The notes: a model not told the origin generated them from the letters alone. Positions 16,642 through 29,207 are shown, counted from the first letter of the stretch. The stretch is 53,721 nt of DNA from Cohnella thermotolerans DSM 17683 (GCF_000429825.1 NZ_AUCP01000045.1:1-53721); one strand, 5' to 3'. Numbers and translations: made by a program.

Positions 16642-18428
16642 GAACGATTCCCCTCTTCGTTCGGTATTGCAATCTCGAAGCTGACCGCCGTGCCTTTCCC
16701 CGGTTCGCTCTCGATCCGCAAGCCTCCGCCGCCATCCCGCTCGGCCCCGCCTTCCGCTTGCGGGAAGTAAAGCTTCAAGCGGCGCTGCACGTTCGACATC
16801 GCCACGCCCGCGCCCCTGGCGGAGGCGGAAGGTCTGCCCTCGGCGCCCCGCAGGAGCGACGCGACCTTCTCCTCGTCCATGCCGGGACCGTCGTCCCTGA
16901 CGGTGACGACCGCAAAGCCGGGGCGTTCCGAGCGGGCGACTTCGATCGTCACCGTCCCGGGGCCGAGCTTGTTTTCGACGCCGTGCAGGATGGCGTTCTC
17001 GACGAGCGGCTGGACGAGAAGCTTCGGAATCGGAACGTCCGCCAGCGCCGGATCGGCGTCGATGCTCCAATTGAGCCGGTCCCCCAGGCGCATCTGCATA
17101 ATTTGCAAATAGCGCTCGGCATGCTCCAGCTCATCGCGGACGGTCACCCACTCGTCGCCGCTCGCGCCTCCGATCACGTAACGGAACAACCCGGACATGG
17201 CGACGACGATGCCCGCCAGCTCCTCCTCGCCTTTGTCCTCCAGGGACCAATAGAACGCTTCCAACGTGTTGAACAGAAAATGGGGGTTGATCTGCGCCTG
17301 CAGCGCTTTCAATTCCGTCCGGCTTTGGGTAAGCTCCTTCTCGTACACGACCCGGATAAGCTCGTTCATGTCGGTGACCATCTGATTGTACGTGTTGTTC
17401 AGCTCCCGGATCTCCAGGGACGCAATGGCCGGCGCAGGCGACGGATTCGGCTTCAGTCCGCCCAGTCTCGCCCCTCTCATCGTCTTCATCAGCTTCAGAA
17501 TCGGCCGCGTCATCATTGTGGACAAAAGCAGCGTCAACAGGAGAAATAACACGGCGCCGATGCCGATCGAGACGAAGATGGCGGTGCGCAGGACGGAGAT
17601 CCCCTCGGTCGTGGCGTGAACGGGAGTAAGCAGCACGAGCGTCCAGCCGGACGTCTCGGAATGCTGCCGGACGGCGATCAACTCTTCACCCCGAAGGAGG
17701 ACGTCGCGTCCGCTTTGCTCCAGCACCGATCGCGCGTCGTCCGCGCTCAAATCGGACGTAATGGGCTGGCCCCTGCCGTCGGCGAGCAGCATGTACTCGC
17801 CGCTTCGCGGCGTTTCCCCCGACAAAGTGCCGTTCATGACGAAGTAGTCGCGGTTCAGGTGAACGGTCAAATATCCGCCCGCGCTATACGACCGGTCGAT
17901 CAGGCTGATGCGGCGAATCGCCAGCACCGTTCCCGGCTGCCGGGGATCGAGACCGGCCCAGACGAGCCGCCCTTTGGCGGCGTCCGCGGCATCGATCCAT
18001 TCCCGGTCGACGCGGCTCTCCAGATTGATCTCGTCCAGGGGGAACAAGCGGCGATAATCCTTCGTATAAAGCTCCAGCGACTGGATTCCGGACAAGTAAG
18101 CCATATAACTGCTCGCAATTTGAAGCAGCGACTGGCGCTCGTTGAACCCGGAGCGAATGCCGCTCTCTTCCCGGAGCATCAGCTTCTGCACGTAGTCGTT
18201 CGTCGCGATCTGGGTCGTCAGCGTATCGACCTGGTCGAGCAGCGCGTCGAGCCTGCCGTTCGCCTGCACAGCCGTCTGCTGGATATGCTTTTCGGCGCTG
18301 TTGCGCAGCAAGGCCGAAACTTGTCCGTATATGAAAACGCCTGCAAAAGTCAGCACGACGATCATCGTCAGCGTAAATCCGGCAAAGATCTGGTTCCTCA
18401 GCGTATTCATCTCGCGCAGCTTGGCCAT
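16638..18428 (-). CDS. Sensor histidine kinase, YesM type
   Basis: The protein has about 596 residues. A first membrane helix (about 12-33) is followed by an extracellular sensor domain of about 240 residues and a second helix near 275-297. A HAMP linker, a coiled coil and a His_kinase domain follow. The phosphoacceptor His is in QINPHFLFNTLE, and the ATP lid shows VRDDGPGMDEEKV. Partners of YesN-type regulators sense extracellular sugar, often through the binding protein. I prefer ATG at 18428 over the GTG at 18437, because the only GGTGGG signal is correctly spaced for the ATG. Confidence 0.92.
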   Translation of the reverse strand: MAKLREMNTLRNQIFAGFTLTMIVVLTFAGVFIYGQVSALLRNSAEKHIQQTAVQANGRLDALLDQVDTLTTQIATNDYVQKLMLREESGIRSGFNERQSLLQIASSYMAYLSGIQSLELYTKDYRRLFPLDEINLESRVDREWIDAADAAKGRLVWAGLDPRQPGTVLAIRRISLIDRSYSAGGYLTVHLNRDYFVMNGTLSGETPRSGEYMLLADGRGQPITSDLSADDARSVLEQSGRDVLLRGEELIAVRQHSETSGWTLVLLTPVHATTEGISVLRTAIFVSIGIGAVLFLLLTLLLSTMMTRPILKLMKTMRGARLGGLKPNPSPAPAIASLEIRELNNTYNQMVTDMNELIRVVYEKELTQSRTELKALQAQINPHFLFNTLEAFYWSLEDKGEEELAGIVVAMSGLFRYVIGGASGDEWVTVRDELEHAERYLQIMQMRLGDRLNWSIDADPALADVPIPKLLVQPLVENAILHGVENKLGPGTVTIEVARSERPGFAVVTVRDDGPGMDEEKVASLLRGAEGRPSASARGAGVAMSNVQRRLKLYFPQAEGGAERDGGGGLRIESEPGKGTAVSFEIAIPNEEGNRS

Positions 18429-18478
18429 CGCTTTCACCCACCGTTCTGTCGAAATGTCGATCCTTGTTTACTTTAGCA

Positions 18479-18514
18479 TAAAAAAGCCGTTCTCGGCATC
18501 ACCCGCGAGCGGCT
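18479..18514 (-). terminator. Terminator of the flavoprotein gene
   Basis: AGCCGTTCTCG pairs with CGCGAGCGGCT with one mismatch and one wobble. The minus strand then runs into six T. It also separates this gene from the two-component operon. Confidence 0.8.
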
Positions 18515-18537
18515 CCTCGATCGACCGTCCATACGTC

Positions 18538-19506
18538 TCAGTGGGGAACGGGCGGGTGGAAGCTTTCGTGCGTCAAGTCCGAATTGACCCCGATCGCGGC
18601 TCGGGCTCCATCCGCCGCGGCCACAATGAGCTGGGCCGGCGAGATGACGGCCGCGTCCCCGGCCGCAAACACGCCCTCGACGTTCGTCCGGCGGGCTTCA
18701 TCCGCCGCAATGCCTCCCGTCTCGTTCATCCGGCAGCCCAGCGACATGGCGAAATCGGCAGCCTGTCGCCATTCGGAGACGACGATGCCGCCGGTCCGCT
18801 CCTCCGAAGCGCCGTCCTCGAAACGCACGCGCTCCAATCGGCCGTGCTCTCCCTCTAGCGAACGAATCCCGGTCTCCTTGTACCGGATACCGTGCAGGGC
18901 GAGCGCTTCCCGCTGTTCGGCCGTCAAGCGGCTTCCGTTCGTGCAGACGAGCAAATCCCGGCTCCAGTTGGAGAGCACCTGCGCCATATGGGCCGCCTTC
19001 GAGGCGTCGTTCGCGATGACGACGAGCGGGCGGTCCCTCATCTCCCAGCCGTCGCAGTACGGACAGCTAAAGAGGCTTGTTCCGTAATACTCGGCGATGC
19101 GCCCGATATCCGGCAGCGTCTCCTTCAATCCGGTCGCCAAAATGATCTTGCGCGCTTCGAATGCGCCGCCCGACGCGGTGCGGACGACGAACCGTCCCCG
19201 CTCTTTGCCGACGGAAGCGACGGTCTCGCTTCGGAATTCGACGGAATCGTACTTGGCGATGTCCCGGCGGGCCGCCTCACGGAATTCGGCCGGCGTGACG
19301 CCGTCCCTCGTCAGAAATCCGTGAGACTGGCGAGTGACGGCGTTCCTCGGCTTGCCGTCGTCGAACAGCACCGTGCTCCTTCTCGCCCTGCCCAGCACGA
19401 GCGCCGCGCTCAATCCGGCCGGACCTCCTCCGATAATCGCGCAATCCAGCAGTTTGAAGCCCTCCTTTCCTATGTCTTCAGTATGGTTGCTTAGCGGATC
19501 GCGCAT
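18538..19506 (-). CDS. NAD(P)/FAD-dependent oxidoreductase, thioredoxin-reductase-like
   Basis: The protein has up to 322 residues. CAIIGGGPAGLSAALVLGRA is the FAD-binding motif, CPYCDG carries the redox-active cysteine pair, and VEGVFAAGDAAV closes the FAD site. This arrangement is typical of single-gene thioredoxin-reductase-like enzymes that reduce small disulfides or act with an unknown partner. The start is unclear. The ATG at 19506 lies in a weak context, while GGAAAGGAGGG sits seven bases before CTG at 19452. Initiation there would place the FAD motif at the very N-terminus, as in relatives. No thioredoxin gene is adjacent. Confidence 0.88.
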   Translation of the reverse strand: MRDPLSNHTEDIGKEGFKLLDCAIIGGGPAGLSAALVLGRARRSTVLFDDGKPRNAVTRQSHGFLTRDGVTPAEFREAARRDIAKYDSVEFRSETVASVGKERGRFVVRTASGGAFEARKIILATGLKETLPDIGRIAEYYGTSLFSCPYCDGWEMRDRPLVVIANDASKAAHMAQVLSNWSRDLLVCTNGSRLTAEQREALALHGIRYKETGIRSLEGEHGRLERVRFEDGASEERTGGIVVSEWRQAADFAMSLGCRMNETGGIAADEARRTNVEGVFAAGDAAVISPAQLIVAAADGARAAIGVNSDLTHESFHPPVPH

Positions 19507-19547
19507 TCCCGTCCGATCGCGGCAAGGATGATCCTTTCACCCTCGTA

Positions 19548-19715
19548 TTGGGGGCTTATCCCCGTACCTCAGACAGACCGGATTCGTTTCGAGCTCCTTT
19601 TTAGGATCACTTGAAAGTTCTGAGCGCAAGCGTCCGTTCCACCCGGCCAACAGGTTCCTCAACCGACCGATTCCCCGAAAAATCATTCCGCTGAGCTGCG
19701 GGGATAAGCCCCCAA
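19548..19715. repeat. Intergenic repeat, copy 2 (long inverted ends)
   Basis: The 25-base ends (19548-19572 and 19691-19715) are inverted copies that match at 23 of 25 positions. Each contains CTGAG-N5-GGGATAAGCCCC, reading inward on one strand and outward on the other. The right end is followed by ATGC and a run of A. A 72-codon frame (19537-19755, minus) spans the element but starts without a convincing ribosome binding site. The interior of about 118 bases is not obviously coding. Confidence 0.75.
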
Positions 19716-19765
19716 AATGCGAAAAAAAAGACATAAGGGGCCGAGGGGTTTCCAAAAAAAGGAAT

Positions 19766-19797
19766 AAAAAACCGCAGCCTGCGCAGCCGCGGTTTTT
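19766..19797 (-). terminator. Terminator of araA
   Basis: AAAAACCGCAGC pairs with GCCGCGGTTTTT with one bulge. A run of T is present on both strands, so it can act in both directions. It ends 31 bases before the araA stop codon. Confidence 0.88.
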
Positions 19798-19827
19798 GCT
19801 CTACCCTGTATGCGATGACAACCGGCC

Positions 19828-21318
19828 TTACCGGTGGGACCAGGCGACTTGGCCGAATCGCAGCTCGTTCTTAAGCTGGCGAATGTTCGTGTCCTTGTCG
19901 ATGACTATGGCTTCCACGCCGGCAAGCTCGGCGAAATCGAGTACCTGCTCGGTCGTCACGGCCTGCGAGTACACCGTATGGTGCGCGCCGCCCGCCAAAA
20001 TCCACGCTTCCGCGCCAACGGCCAGCGACGGCTGCGGCTTCCACAGCACGCGCGCGACCGGCAGCTTCGGCATCGCCTTCTCGACCTTGACGCCTTCCAC
20101 TTCGTTTACGATAAAGCGGAACCGGTTCCCCAGGTCGATGACGGAAATGTTGATCGCCGAACCGGCTTTGCCGTCGAACACGATGCGCGCCGGATCGGCT
20201 TTGCCGCCGATGCCGAGCGGATGCACCTCGATGCGCGGCTTCGTCTCGGCCAGCGTCGGGCACACTTCCAGCATGTGCGCGCCCAACACCATTTCGTTGC
20301 CCGGTTCGAAGTGGTATGTGTAGTCCTCCATGAACGACGTGTTGACGTTGCCGGCCACGATCTTGAACAGACGCGTCAAAGCCGCCGTCTTCCAGTCGCC
20401 TTCGCCCGCGAAGCCGTAGCCTTGCTCCATCAGACGCTGAACGGCGAGACCCGGGAGCTGCTCCAGCCCGTGCAGATCCTCGAACGTCGTCGTGAACGCG
20501 GTGAAGCCGCCTTCGTCGAGGAACCGCTTGAGCGCGATCTCGATGCGCGCCTGGTACGCGATCGCATCGCGAACGGGGCCCGCGGTGCGGCCTTCCGGAA
20601 CAATGTCGTACTTCTCGGCATATTCGCCGAGCAGACGTTCCACTTCGGCGTCGGATACGGCGTTTACGTAAGCGACCAGATCGCCGACGCCGTGCGTGTT
20701 GACGGACCAGCCGAACTTGATTTGCGCTTCCACTTTGTCCCCTTCGGTAACGGCAACTTGCCGCATGTTGTCGCCGAAGCGGACGACCTTCAGCGTGCGG
20801 CTTTCGTTCCAGGCGACCGCCGTGCGAGTCCAGGAGCCGATGCGGGCGCGAACGGTCTTGTCTTCCCAGTAGCCGACGACGATTTTGCGGGCGATGCCCA
20901 GACGCGCCCCGATAAAGCCGTATTCGCGGTCGCCGTGGGCGGCCTGATTCGTGTTCATGAAGTCCATGTCGATCGAATCCCACGGAATATCGCGGTTATA
21001 TTGCGTGTGCAAATGGAGGAGCGGCTTGCGGAGCTCGGTCAGTCCCGCGATCCACATTTTGGCCGGGGAGAACGTATGCATCCACGTCATAATGCCTGCG
21101 CAATGCTCGTCGGCGTTCGCTTCTTTCACCAGCTTCAAAATCTCTTCCGGCGTCGTGACGACCGGCTTGAACACAACCGGAAAAGGAATGGCCGGATCGG
21201 CGGACAAACCTTCCGCGATTTCTTTTGAATGCGCATTCACTTCATCGAGCGTTTCCGGACCGTACAGATGCTGGCTTCCCGTAACGAACCAGAACACGTA
21301 AGGTTTCAATTGAATCAT
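19828..21318 (-). CDS. araA: L-arabinose isomerase
   Basis: The protein has 496 residues, the usual length of AraA, which converts L-arabinose to L-ribulose with a divalent metal. Recognisable segments are FWFVTGSQHLYG at the N-terminus, GIMTWMHTFSPAKMWI, LLHLHTQYN, GFAGEGDWKTAAL with a metal-binding Glu, and the C-terminal GGAHHTVYSQ. The ATG at 21318 follows GGGAGGAA. No araB or araD is adjacent, so the rest of the arabinose pathway must lie elsewhere. Two AraR-like operators and a good promoter lie upstream. Confidence 0.96.
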   Translation of the reverse strand: MIQLKPYVFWFVTGSQHLYGPETLDEVNAHSKEIAEGLSADPAIPFPVVFKPVVTTPEEILKLVKEANADEHCAGIMTWMHTFSPAKMWIAGLTELRKPLLHLHTQYNRDIPWDSIDMDFMNTNQAAHGDREYGFIGARLGIARKIVVGYWEDKTVRARIGSWTRTAVAWNESRTLKVVRFGDNMRQVAVTEGDKVEAQIKFGWSVNTHGVGDLVAYVNAVSDAEVERLLGEYAEKYDIVPEGRTAGPVRDAIAYQARIEIALKRFLDEGGFTAFTTTFEDLHGLEQLPGLAVQRLMEQGYGFAGEGDWKTAALTRLFKIVAGNVNTSFMEDYTYHFEPGNEMVLGAHMLEVCPTLAETKPRIEVHPLGIGGKADPARIVFDGKAGSAINISVIDLGNRFRFIVNEVEGVKVEKAMPKLPVARVLWKPQPSLAVGAEAWILAGGAHHTVYSQAVTTEQVLDFAELAGVEAIVIDKDTNIRQLKNELRFGQVAWSHR

Positions 21319-21344
21319 CGTCGTTCCTCCCGAATTTCGAATGA

Positions 21345-21360
21345 ACTTGTACGTACATAA
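21345..21360 (-). promoter_or_regulatory. AraR-like operator, proximal
   Basis: ACTTGTACGTACATAA matches the AraR box ATTTGTACGTACAAAT at 13 of 16 positions, including the whole core TTGTACGTACA. It lies 11 bases downstream of the araA -10, where repressor binding would block the start. Confidence 0.7.
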
Positions 21361-21370
21361 TTACAAACCA

Positions 21371-21399
21371 ATTCTACTCCCCTTATCGCTTCTTTTCAA
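21371..21399 (-). promoter_or_regulatory. araA promoter
   Basis: On the minus strand TTGAAA (21394-21399) and TAGAAT (21371-21376) are separated by exactly 17 bases, close to the sigma-A consensus. It is flanked by the two AraR-like operators. Confidence 0.75.
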
Positions 21400-21443
21400 G
21401 ACTTTCGCAAGGAAATCAAGCTTTCTTTCGTTATTTTCAACAA

Positions 21444-21459
21444 ACTTGTATAGACAAGA
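21444..21459 (-). promoter_or_regulatory. AraR-like operator, distal
   Basis: ACTTGTATAGACAAGA contains the perfect inverted repeat CTTGT-N4-ACAAG. Its centre lies 99 bases from the centre of the proximal box, consistent with looping between two repressor dimers as described for AraR. Confidence 0.55.
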
Positions 21460-21487
21460 TAAAAGACGCCGGTCAAAAGAAACGACC

Positions 21488-21505
21488 TCGTCCGTATCCG
21501 GACGA
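21488..21505 (-). terminator. Weak terminator-like hairpin
   Basis: TCGTCCG pairs with CGGACGA over a loop of four. On the minus strand the following bases are T-rich but not a clean run. It lies 26 bases beyond the DUF3892 gene stop. Confidence 0.4.
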
Positions 21506-21530
21506 AGCCGTATGCGCCGATCCCTTCCGC

Positions 21531-21770
21531 TCAGAAAGTCGGCAAGTTATCCAGATTGTTCTCGGGGCGTCCGTCGGCATCCGAGCGCAGATGCTCGTCT
21601 CCGTCGCGTCCGCGAAATACGTTGACGTTTTCGATCTGTCCCTGTTTGGCCATCGCCTGCGCCTGCTTGTAATCGACGACCTGGCCGGACGACAGCTTCA
21701 GCTCGACGATATCGCCGTCGCCGTTTTTGCGCACGGCCACCACTTGTTGCGCGTTCGTGTTCTCGTTCAT
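21531..21770 (-). CDS. DUF3892 small protein
   Basis: The protein has 79 residues. It reads QQVVAVRKNGDGDIVELKLSSG near the N-terminus, then VDYKQAQAMAKQGQIENVNVFRGRDG. This is the DUF3892 pattern of a short beta-rich domain found in many spore-forming Firmicutes, with no established function. It has no signal peptide or membrane helix. The ATG at 21770 is preceded by GCAGGAGGTG. It starts 66 bases after the broken lacZ and could once have been read with it. Confidence 0.82.
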   Translation of the reverse strand: MNENTNAQQVVAVRKNGDGDIVELKLSSGQVVDYKQAQAMAKQGQIENVNVFRGRDGDEHLRSDADGRPENNLDNLPTF

Positions 21771-21836
21771 CGAAGTCGCACCTCCTGCACCTTTAGACTC
21801 CCCCGAAGAGGAAACATTATGCAGAAGCCGGCCGAT

Positions 21837-24733
<2,897 letters not shown>

Positions 24734-27151
24734 TTAAGAAAATGAACGCCGGTTTCTGATCGGACGGGATAATGGGAACGGCCGAATCGTATAGCGGCGG
24801 CCGGATTCCGTGAGGAAGCGGAGCTTGCCGTCGGACGTTCGCTCCGTTTCCGCAGCTCGGCCGCCCTCGAAGACGGATAGCCCTTCCTCCGCCGCCAGCA
24901 AGAAACAGTCCCCGCCGTGCAGCGACAGCACTTGCGCTTCGGCCAGGCGGCCGTCCCGCCAAGTCAGGTCGACCTCGAAGCCGCCGCGGGCGCGCAGCCC
25001 CCGGATCGAACCGTTCGGCCAGGCGGACGGCAGCGCAGGCAACAGCTCGAGACAGCCCTCATGCGACTGCAGCAGCATCTCGGCGATGCCGGCCGTCGCC
25101 GCGAAGTTGCCGTCGATCTGGAACGGCGGATGAGCGTCGAACAAGTTCGGATATACGCCGCCCCCTTCATACCGTTCGTCGTTTGCCCGAACGAGGGTCA
25201 GCAGCTTCGAGATCAAGACGCGGGCGCGATCCCCATTGCGGAAGCGGGCCCACAGGCCGATTTTCCAGCCTAGACTCCAGCCGGTTCCCGCATCGCCGCG
25301 CCGCTCGAGCGATCGCTTCGCGGCTTCGAACAATTCGGGCGTCCCCCGCTCGGTGAGCTGCCGTCCCGGATAGACGCCGAACAGATGCGAGACGTGGCGG
25401 TGATGCACGTCCTCGTCGTCAAAGTCGCGGGACCACTCCTGCAACTGGCCGTGCTTGCCGATCTGCAGCGGATGAAGCCGGGCCCGCGCCGATCGGAGCT
25501 CGGAAGCGAACGCCTCTTCGAAGCCGAGCTCTTCCGAGGCCTGGATGCAGTTGGTGAACAGATCCCAGATCAGCTCCAAATCCATCGTCGAAGCGACGCT
25601 GACCGAGCCAAGCTCGCCGCTTCCCGGAATTCGGAATTTATGCTCCGGCGATGTGGAGGGCGAGGTCACCAAATGTCCGTCGCGGTCTTCGATCAACCAA
25701 TCCAGGCAGAAAAGAGCCGCTTCCTTCATGACCGGATAAGCCTTGTTTCTCAGCCATTCGGCGTCCCGGCCGAACGCGTACCGCTCCCAGAGGTGCTGGC
25801 ACAGCCAGACGCCGCCCATCGGCCAGAACGCCCATACCGGATCGCCGTGCCCGAACGCGCCGACCGGAGCGGTCTGGCACCAGATGTCCGCGTTGTGATG
25901 GGCGGTCCAGCCTCTCGCGCCGTAATTAGTCGCCGCCGTTTCCGCTCCGTTCCGGGCCAGGTTGCCGATGAACGAGAGCAGCGGCTCGTGGCATTCGGCC
26001 AAATTGCACGTCTCGGCCGGCCAGTAATTCATTTCGGCGTTGATATTGAGCGTCCAGTTGCTGCTCCAAGGCGGGCGGGTCTCGGCGTTCCAGATGCCCT
26101 GCAGATTGGCCGGCTGCGTTCCCGGGCGCGAGCTGGCAATCATGAGGTAGCGGCCGTATTGGAAAAGCAGCTCGACCAGCCCCGGGTCGTTCGCGCCGTA
26201 CTCGGCGATCCGCCGGTCGGTGGGCAGATCGTCCGGAGCTGCCGAGCCTCCCAAGTCGATCGACACCCGGTCGAAAAGACGGCGGTAGTCGGCGACGTGA
26301 TCGGCGCGGAGCTGCTCGTACGTTTTGGCGAGAGCGGCTTGAAGCCGCTGCAAGGCCAGGGCGTCCGCGTCGGCGCCATCGCGGCCCGGCGAGCGGTCGA
26401 AGCCGTTAAAGCTGGTGGCGGCGCTGAAAATGAGCGTCGCCGTCGTGGCGCCGGACACGTACAGGCCGCCCGCGTCCACTTCCACCGCGCCGTCCGGGCA
26501 GACGGCCGCCAGCCGCCCGGCGAACCGCATGCCGTCGCCCGCTCCATAATCGAAAGGCCGATCCGACCCGTAATAGTTCGGATCGACATGCTCGGGCGCC
26601 GTCCCGCGAATGACGAGATGGCCGTCCGCAGCCGACGTGCGCGAGCGAAGCGGGCTGTCCAGCTTCGCCGCAAAGCTCAGCGCCCCCGGCCGGTCGGCCG
26701 TCAGGCGCAGCACGATGACCTGATCCGGATACGAAGCGAACGTCTCCCGGATGTACCGGGTGTTGCCGATCCCGTATTCCACCCGCGAGACGGCTTCGCG
26801 AAGATCGAGCTCGCGCCGGTAATCCCGGCCGGCGTGATCGCCGTGCTCGAACGTCAACGTCAAATGACCGAACGGCAAGTAGGATTGGCCGTACGGACCG
26901 AGCATTTCCTTGCAGAGGGCGCCGGCTTCGGCGTACCGCTCTTCCGAGAGCAGGCGGCGCACTTCCGGCAGCACCTCGCGGGCGCGCGGATTGTTGCCGT
27001 CCTTGGGGCGGCCCGACCAAAGCGTATCCTCGTTCAATTGAAGCCGCTCCGTCTCGATGCCGCCGAAAATCATGGCGCCGAGCCGGCCGTTGCCGATCGG
27101 CAGCGCCTCGGTCCATTCCCGCGCGGCTTTGAAATAGTGGAGCTTCAGCAA
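24734..27151 (-). CDS. GH95 alpha-L-fucosidase / alpha-L-galactosidase family enzyme
   Basis: The protein has 805 residues, a normal GH95 length. It begins [20 protein letters not shown], followed by [11 protein letters not shown], the typical N-terminal beta-domain. The (alpha/alpha)6 barrel includes [23 protein letters not shown] (about 345-368), an [19 protein letters not shown] segment, and [22 protein letters not shown]95 holds 1,2-alpha-L-fucosidases and also alpha-L-galactosidases, and sequence alone does not decide. There is no signal peptide, so it acts on imported oligosaccharide. The start is TTG at 27151, after GGGAGGG; the preceding gene's stop lies three bases upstream. The neighbouring L-galactonate pathway favours L-galactosides. 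Confidence 0.92.
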   Translation of the reverse strand: MLKLHYFKAAREWTEALPIGNGRLGAMIFGGIETERLQLNEDTLWSGRPKDGNNPRAREVLPEVRRLLSEERYAEAGALCKEMLGPYGQSYLPFGHLTLTFEHGDHAGRDYRRELDLREAVSRVEYGIGNTRYIRETFASYPDQVIVLRLTADRPGALSFAAKLDSPLRSRTSAADGHLVIRGTAPEHVDPNYYGSDRPFDYGAGDGMRFAGRLAAVCPDGAVEVDAGGLYVSGATTATLIFSAATSFNGFDRSPGRDGADADALALQRLQAALAKTYEQLRADHVADYRRLFDRVSIDLGGSAAPDDLPTDRRIAEYGANDPGLVELLFQYGRYLMIASSRPGTQPANLQGIWNAETRPPWSSNWTLNINAEMNYWPAETCNLAECHEPLLSFIGNLARNGAETAATNYGARGWTAHHNADIWCQTAPVGAFGHGDPVWAFWPMGGVWLCQHLWERYAFGRDAEWLRNKAYPVMKEAALFCLDWLIEDRDGHLVTSPSTSPEHKFRIPGSGELGSVSVASTMDLELIWDLFTNCIQASEELGFEEAFASELRSARARLHPLQIGKHGQLQEWSRDFDDEDVHHRHVSHLFGVYPGRQLTERGTPELFEAAKRSLERRGDAGTGWSLGWKIGLWARFRNGDRARVLISKLLTLVRANDERYEGGGVYPNLFDAHPPFQIDGNFAATAGIAEMLLQSHEGCLELLPALPSAWPNGSIRGLRARGGFEVDLTWRDGRLAEAQVLSLHGGDCFLLAAEEGLSVFEGGRAAETERTSDGKLRFLTESGRRYTIRPFPLSRPIRNRRSFS

Positions 27152-27154
27152 CGT

Positions 27155-29194
27155 TTATCCCTCCCGCTCGACGATTTTGACGCCTTTGGCGGGAAGCGTA
27201 ACGGCGCCGGATACCTCCAGGCCCGAGAGCAGCTCGACGCCCCGCCGCTCGCCGATATCGACGACCGCTTCCTCGGCGTTGTGGTTCAGAAGGAACAGGA
27301 ACGATTTCCCGTTCTTGACGCGTTCCGCGACTTCGACGCCGGCCGGCGCTTGCGCCAACGGCCGAATGCCTTTGCCCTCGATCAGATTCGCCATAAAGTC
27401 GCTCATAAAGCGGGCGTCCGGGCTCGTCGCCACGTACCAGGCCTCGCCTTTGCCGTAACGGTTGACCGTCAGCGCCGGCATGCCTTTATAGAAATCCGAG
27501 CCGTATTCCGCCAGCACCTCCGCGCCTTCCGAGTGAATCAGGTCGCACAGCAGGCCGCATTCGTACGTGCCGTTCAAGGCGCCTTTCGTTTCCTTCATGA
27601 CGACCTGGTTGCGCGCGTCCGGGAACAGGGCGTCGATCTCTTCCGCCCAGATGCCGAGCACCTTGCGCAGCTCGCCCGGGTATCCGCCCAACGTGACGAT
27701 GTCGTTCTCGTTCACGATGCCGCTGAAAAAGGTCGTCACGAACGTGCCCCCCGCTTCGACGAACGACTCTACCTTTTGCGCATAGCCCGGCTTCACCATA
27801 TAGAGCACCGGAGCAATGACGATGTCATACCTGCTCAGGTCGGTCTCGACGCCGATCATGTCGATCTGAACGCCGAGCTTGAAGAGCGCGTCGTAATACT
27901 TGTGAACCTCGTCCACGTATTTAAGCGCGACGGTCGGACCGCTCGACAGCTCGGTCGCCCAGCGGTTTTCCCAGTCGTAGACGATCGCAACCTTCGCCGC
28001 CGAACGCGAATCGAGCAAGCGGTCACCGAGCTGCCCAAGCTCGCGGCCGAGCTCCGCCACCTCGCGGAACACCCGCGTATGCTCGTGGCCGACGTGCTCG
28101 ATGACGGCCCCGTGGTATTTCTCGCACGCTCCGACCGAGCGGCGCAGTTGGAAAAACATGACCGTGTCCGCTCCGCGCGCCACCGCCTGGTAGCTCCACA
28201 GCCGCATGACGCCGGGGCGCTTCAGCGAGTTGTACGGCTGCCAGTTCTGCTGGCTCGGCGTCTGCTCCATCAGCATGAACGGCTGGCCGTCTTTAAGGCC
28301 GCGCATCAGGTCGTGCGTCATGGCCGTAAAGCTGAACGGAGTGTCCAGCGAAGGGTAGTTGTCCCAGGAGACGACGTCGAGATGCTTCGCCCATTTGAAA
28401 TAATCCAGTTCCGGGTAAAAGCCCATCAGGTTGGTCGTGACCGGAACGTTCGGCGTATGCTTTTTCAACTCGTCGTATTCGATCTTGTAGCATTCGAGCA
28501 GACTGTCCGACATAAACCGGCGATAATCGAGGGAGATGCCCTGGAAGTTCGTGCGGTTGCCGTCCCACTCCTCGCTGAGCGCGTTGGGCGGCACGATCTC
28601 GTCCCAATCGTAGAACGTGTGCCCCCAGAAACGGGTGTTCCACGCCTTGTTCAGCTTATCGAGGGTGCCGTAGCGTTTCCGCAGCCATTCCCGGAAAGCC
28701 GCTGCGCAATTGTCGCAATAGCAGTACCCTCCGTATTCGTTGGAGACGTGCCAGATCAGCAGCGCGGGATGGTCCTTGTAGCGTTCCGCCAGCTTGCCCG
28801 CGATCAAGCGGGAAAAATGCCGGAAAACCGGGCTGTTCGGGCAAGAGTTGTGCCGGCCACCGAACTTCCGTTTGCGGCCCTGGTAATCGACGCGCAGCAC
28901 TTCCGGGTACTTCTTCGCCATCCAGGCGGGATGCGCGCCCGTGCTCGTTGCGAGACAGACGCCGATCCCGTTCCGGTGGAGCCTGTCGATCGTCTCGTCC
29001 AGCCATTCGAAACGGTATTCGTCTTCGCTCGGCTGGCTCAGCGCCCAGGAAAACACGTTGATCGTCGCCACGTCGATGCCCGCCAGCTTGAACATGCGGT
29101 CGTCCTCGGCCCATGTATCCGCTTCCCATTGTTCCGGGTTATAGTCGCCGCCGTACCAAATCTTCGGCAATTTCTCGTTGATCAAGATGGACAC
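27155..29194 (-). CDS. GH42 beta-galactosidase
   Basis: The protein has 679 residues. The catalytic barrel begins IWYGGDYNPEQW and carries the acid/base Glu in LIWHVSNEYGGYCYCDNC, where the cysteines belong to the structural zinc site of GH42, and the nucleophile Glu in FMLMEQTPSQQNW. A trimerisation domain and a small C-terminal beta domain follow. GH42 enzymes release galactose from short beta-galactosides of plant cell walls more often than from lactose. There is no signal peptide. It is the first gene of an operon with the GH95 gene and lacZ, transcribed away from the AraC regulator at 29305. Confidence 0.95.
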   Translation of the reverse strand: MSILINEKLPKIWYGGDYNPEQWEADTWAEDDRMFKLAGIDVATINVFSWALSQPSEDEYRFEWLDETIDRLHRNGIGVCLATSTGAHPAWMAKKYPEVLRVDYQGRKRKFGGRHNSCPNSPVFRHFSRLIAGKLAERYKDHPALLIWHVSNEYGGYCYCDNCAAAFREWLRKRYGTLDKLNKAWNTRFWGHTFYDWDEIVPPNALSEEWDGNRTNFQGISLDYRRFMSDSLLECYKIEYDELKKHTPNVPVTTNLMGFYPELDYFKWAKHLDVVSWDNYPSLDTPFSFTAMTHDLMRGLKDGQPFMLMEQTPSQQNWQPYNSLKRPGVMRLWSYQAVARGADTVMFFQLRRSVGACEKYHGAVIEHVGHEHTRVFREVAELGRELGQLGDRLLDSRSAAKVAIVYDWENRWATELSSGPTVALKYVDEVHKYYDALFKLGVQIDMIGVETDLSRYDIVIAPVLYMVKPGYAQKVESFVEAGGTFVTTFFSGIVNENDIVTLGGYPGELRKVLGIWAEEIDALFPDARNQVVMKETKGALNGTYECGLLCDLIHSEGAEVLAEYGSDFYKGMPALTVNRYGKGEAWYVATSPDARFMSDFMANLIEGKGIRPLAQAPAGVEVAERVKNGKSFLFLLNHNAEEAVVDIGERRGVELLSGLEVSGAVTLPAKGVKIVEREG

Positions 29195-29207
29195 CTCTTT
29201 TATCGAT

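Noticed and set aside
19537..19755. Frame of 72 codons across the repeat at 19548
   Set aside because: It spans the inverted ends of an intergenic repeat, has no convincing ribosome binding site, and resembles the translation of the other repeat copies only through DNA similarity.
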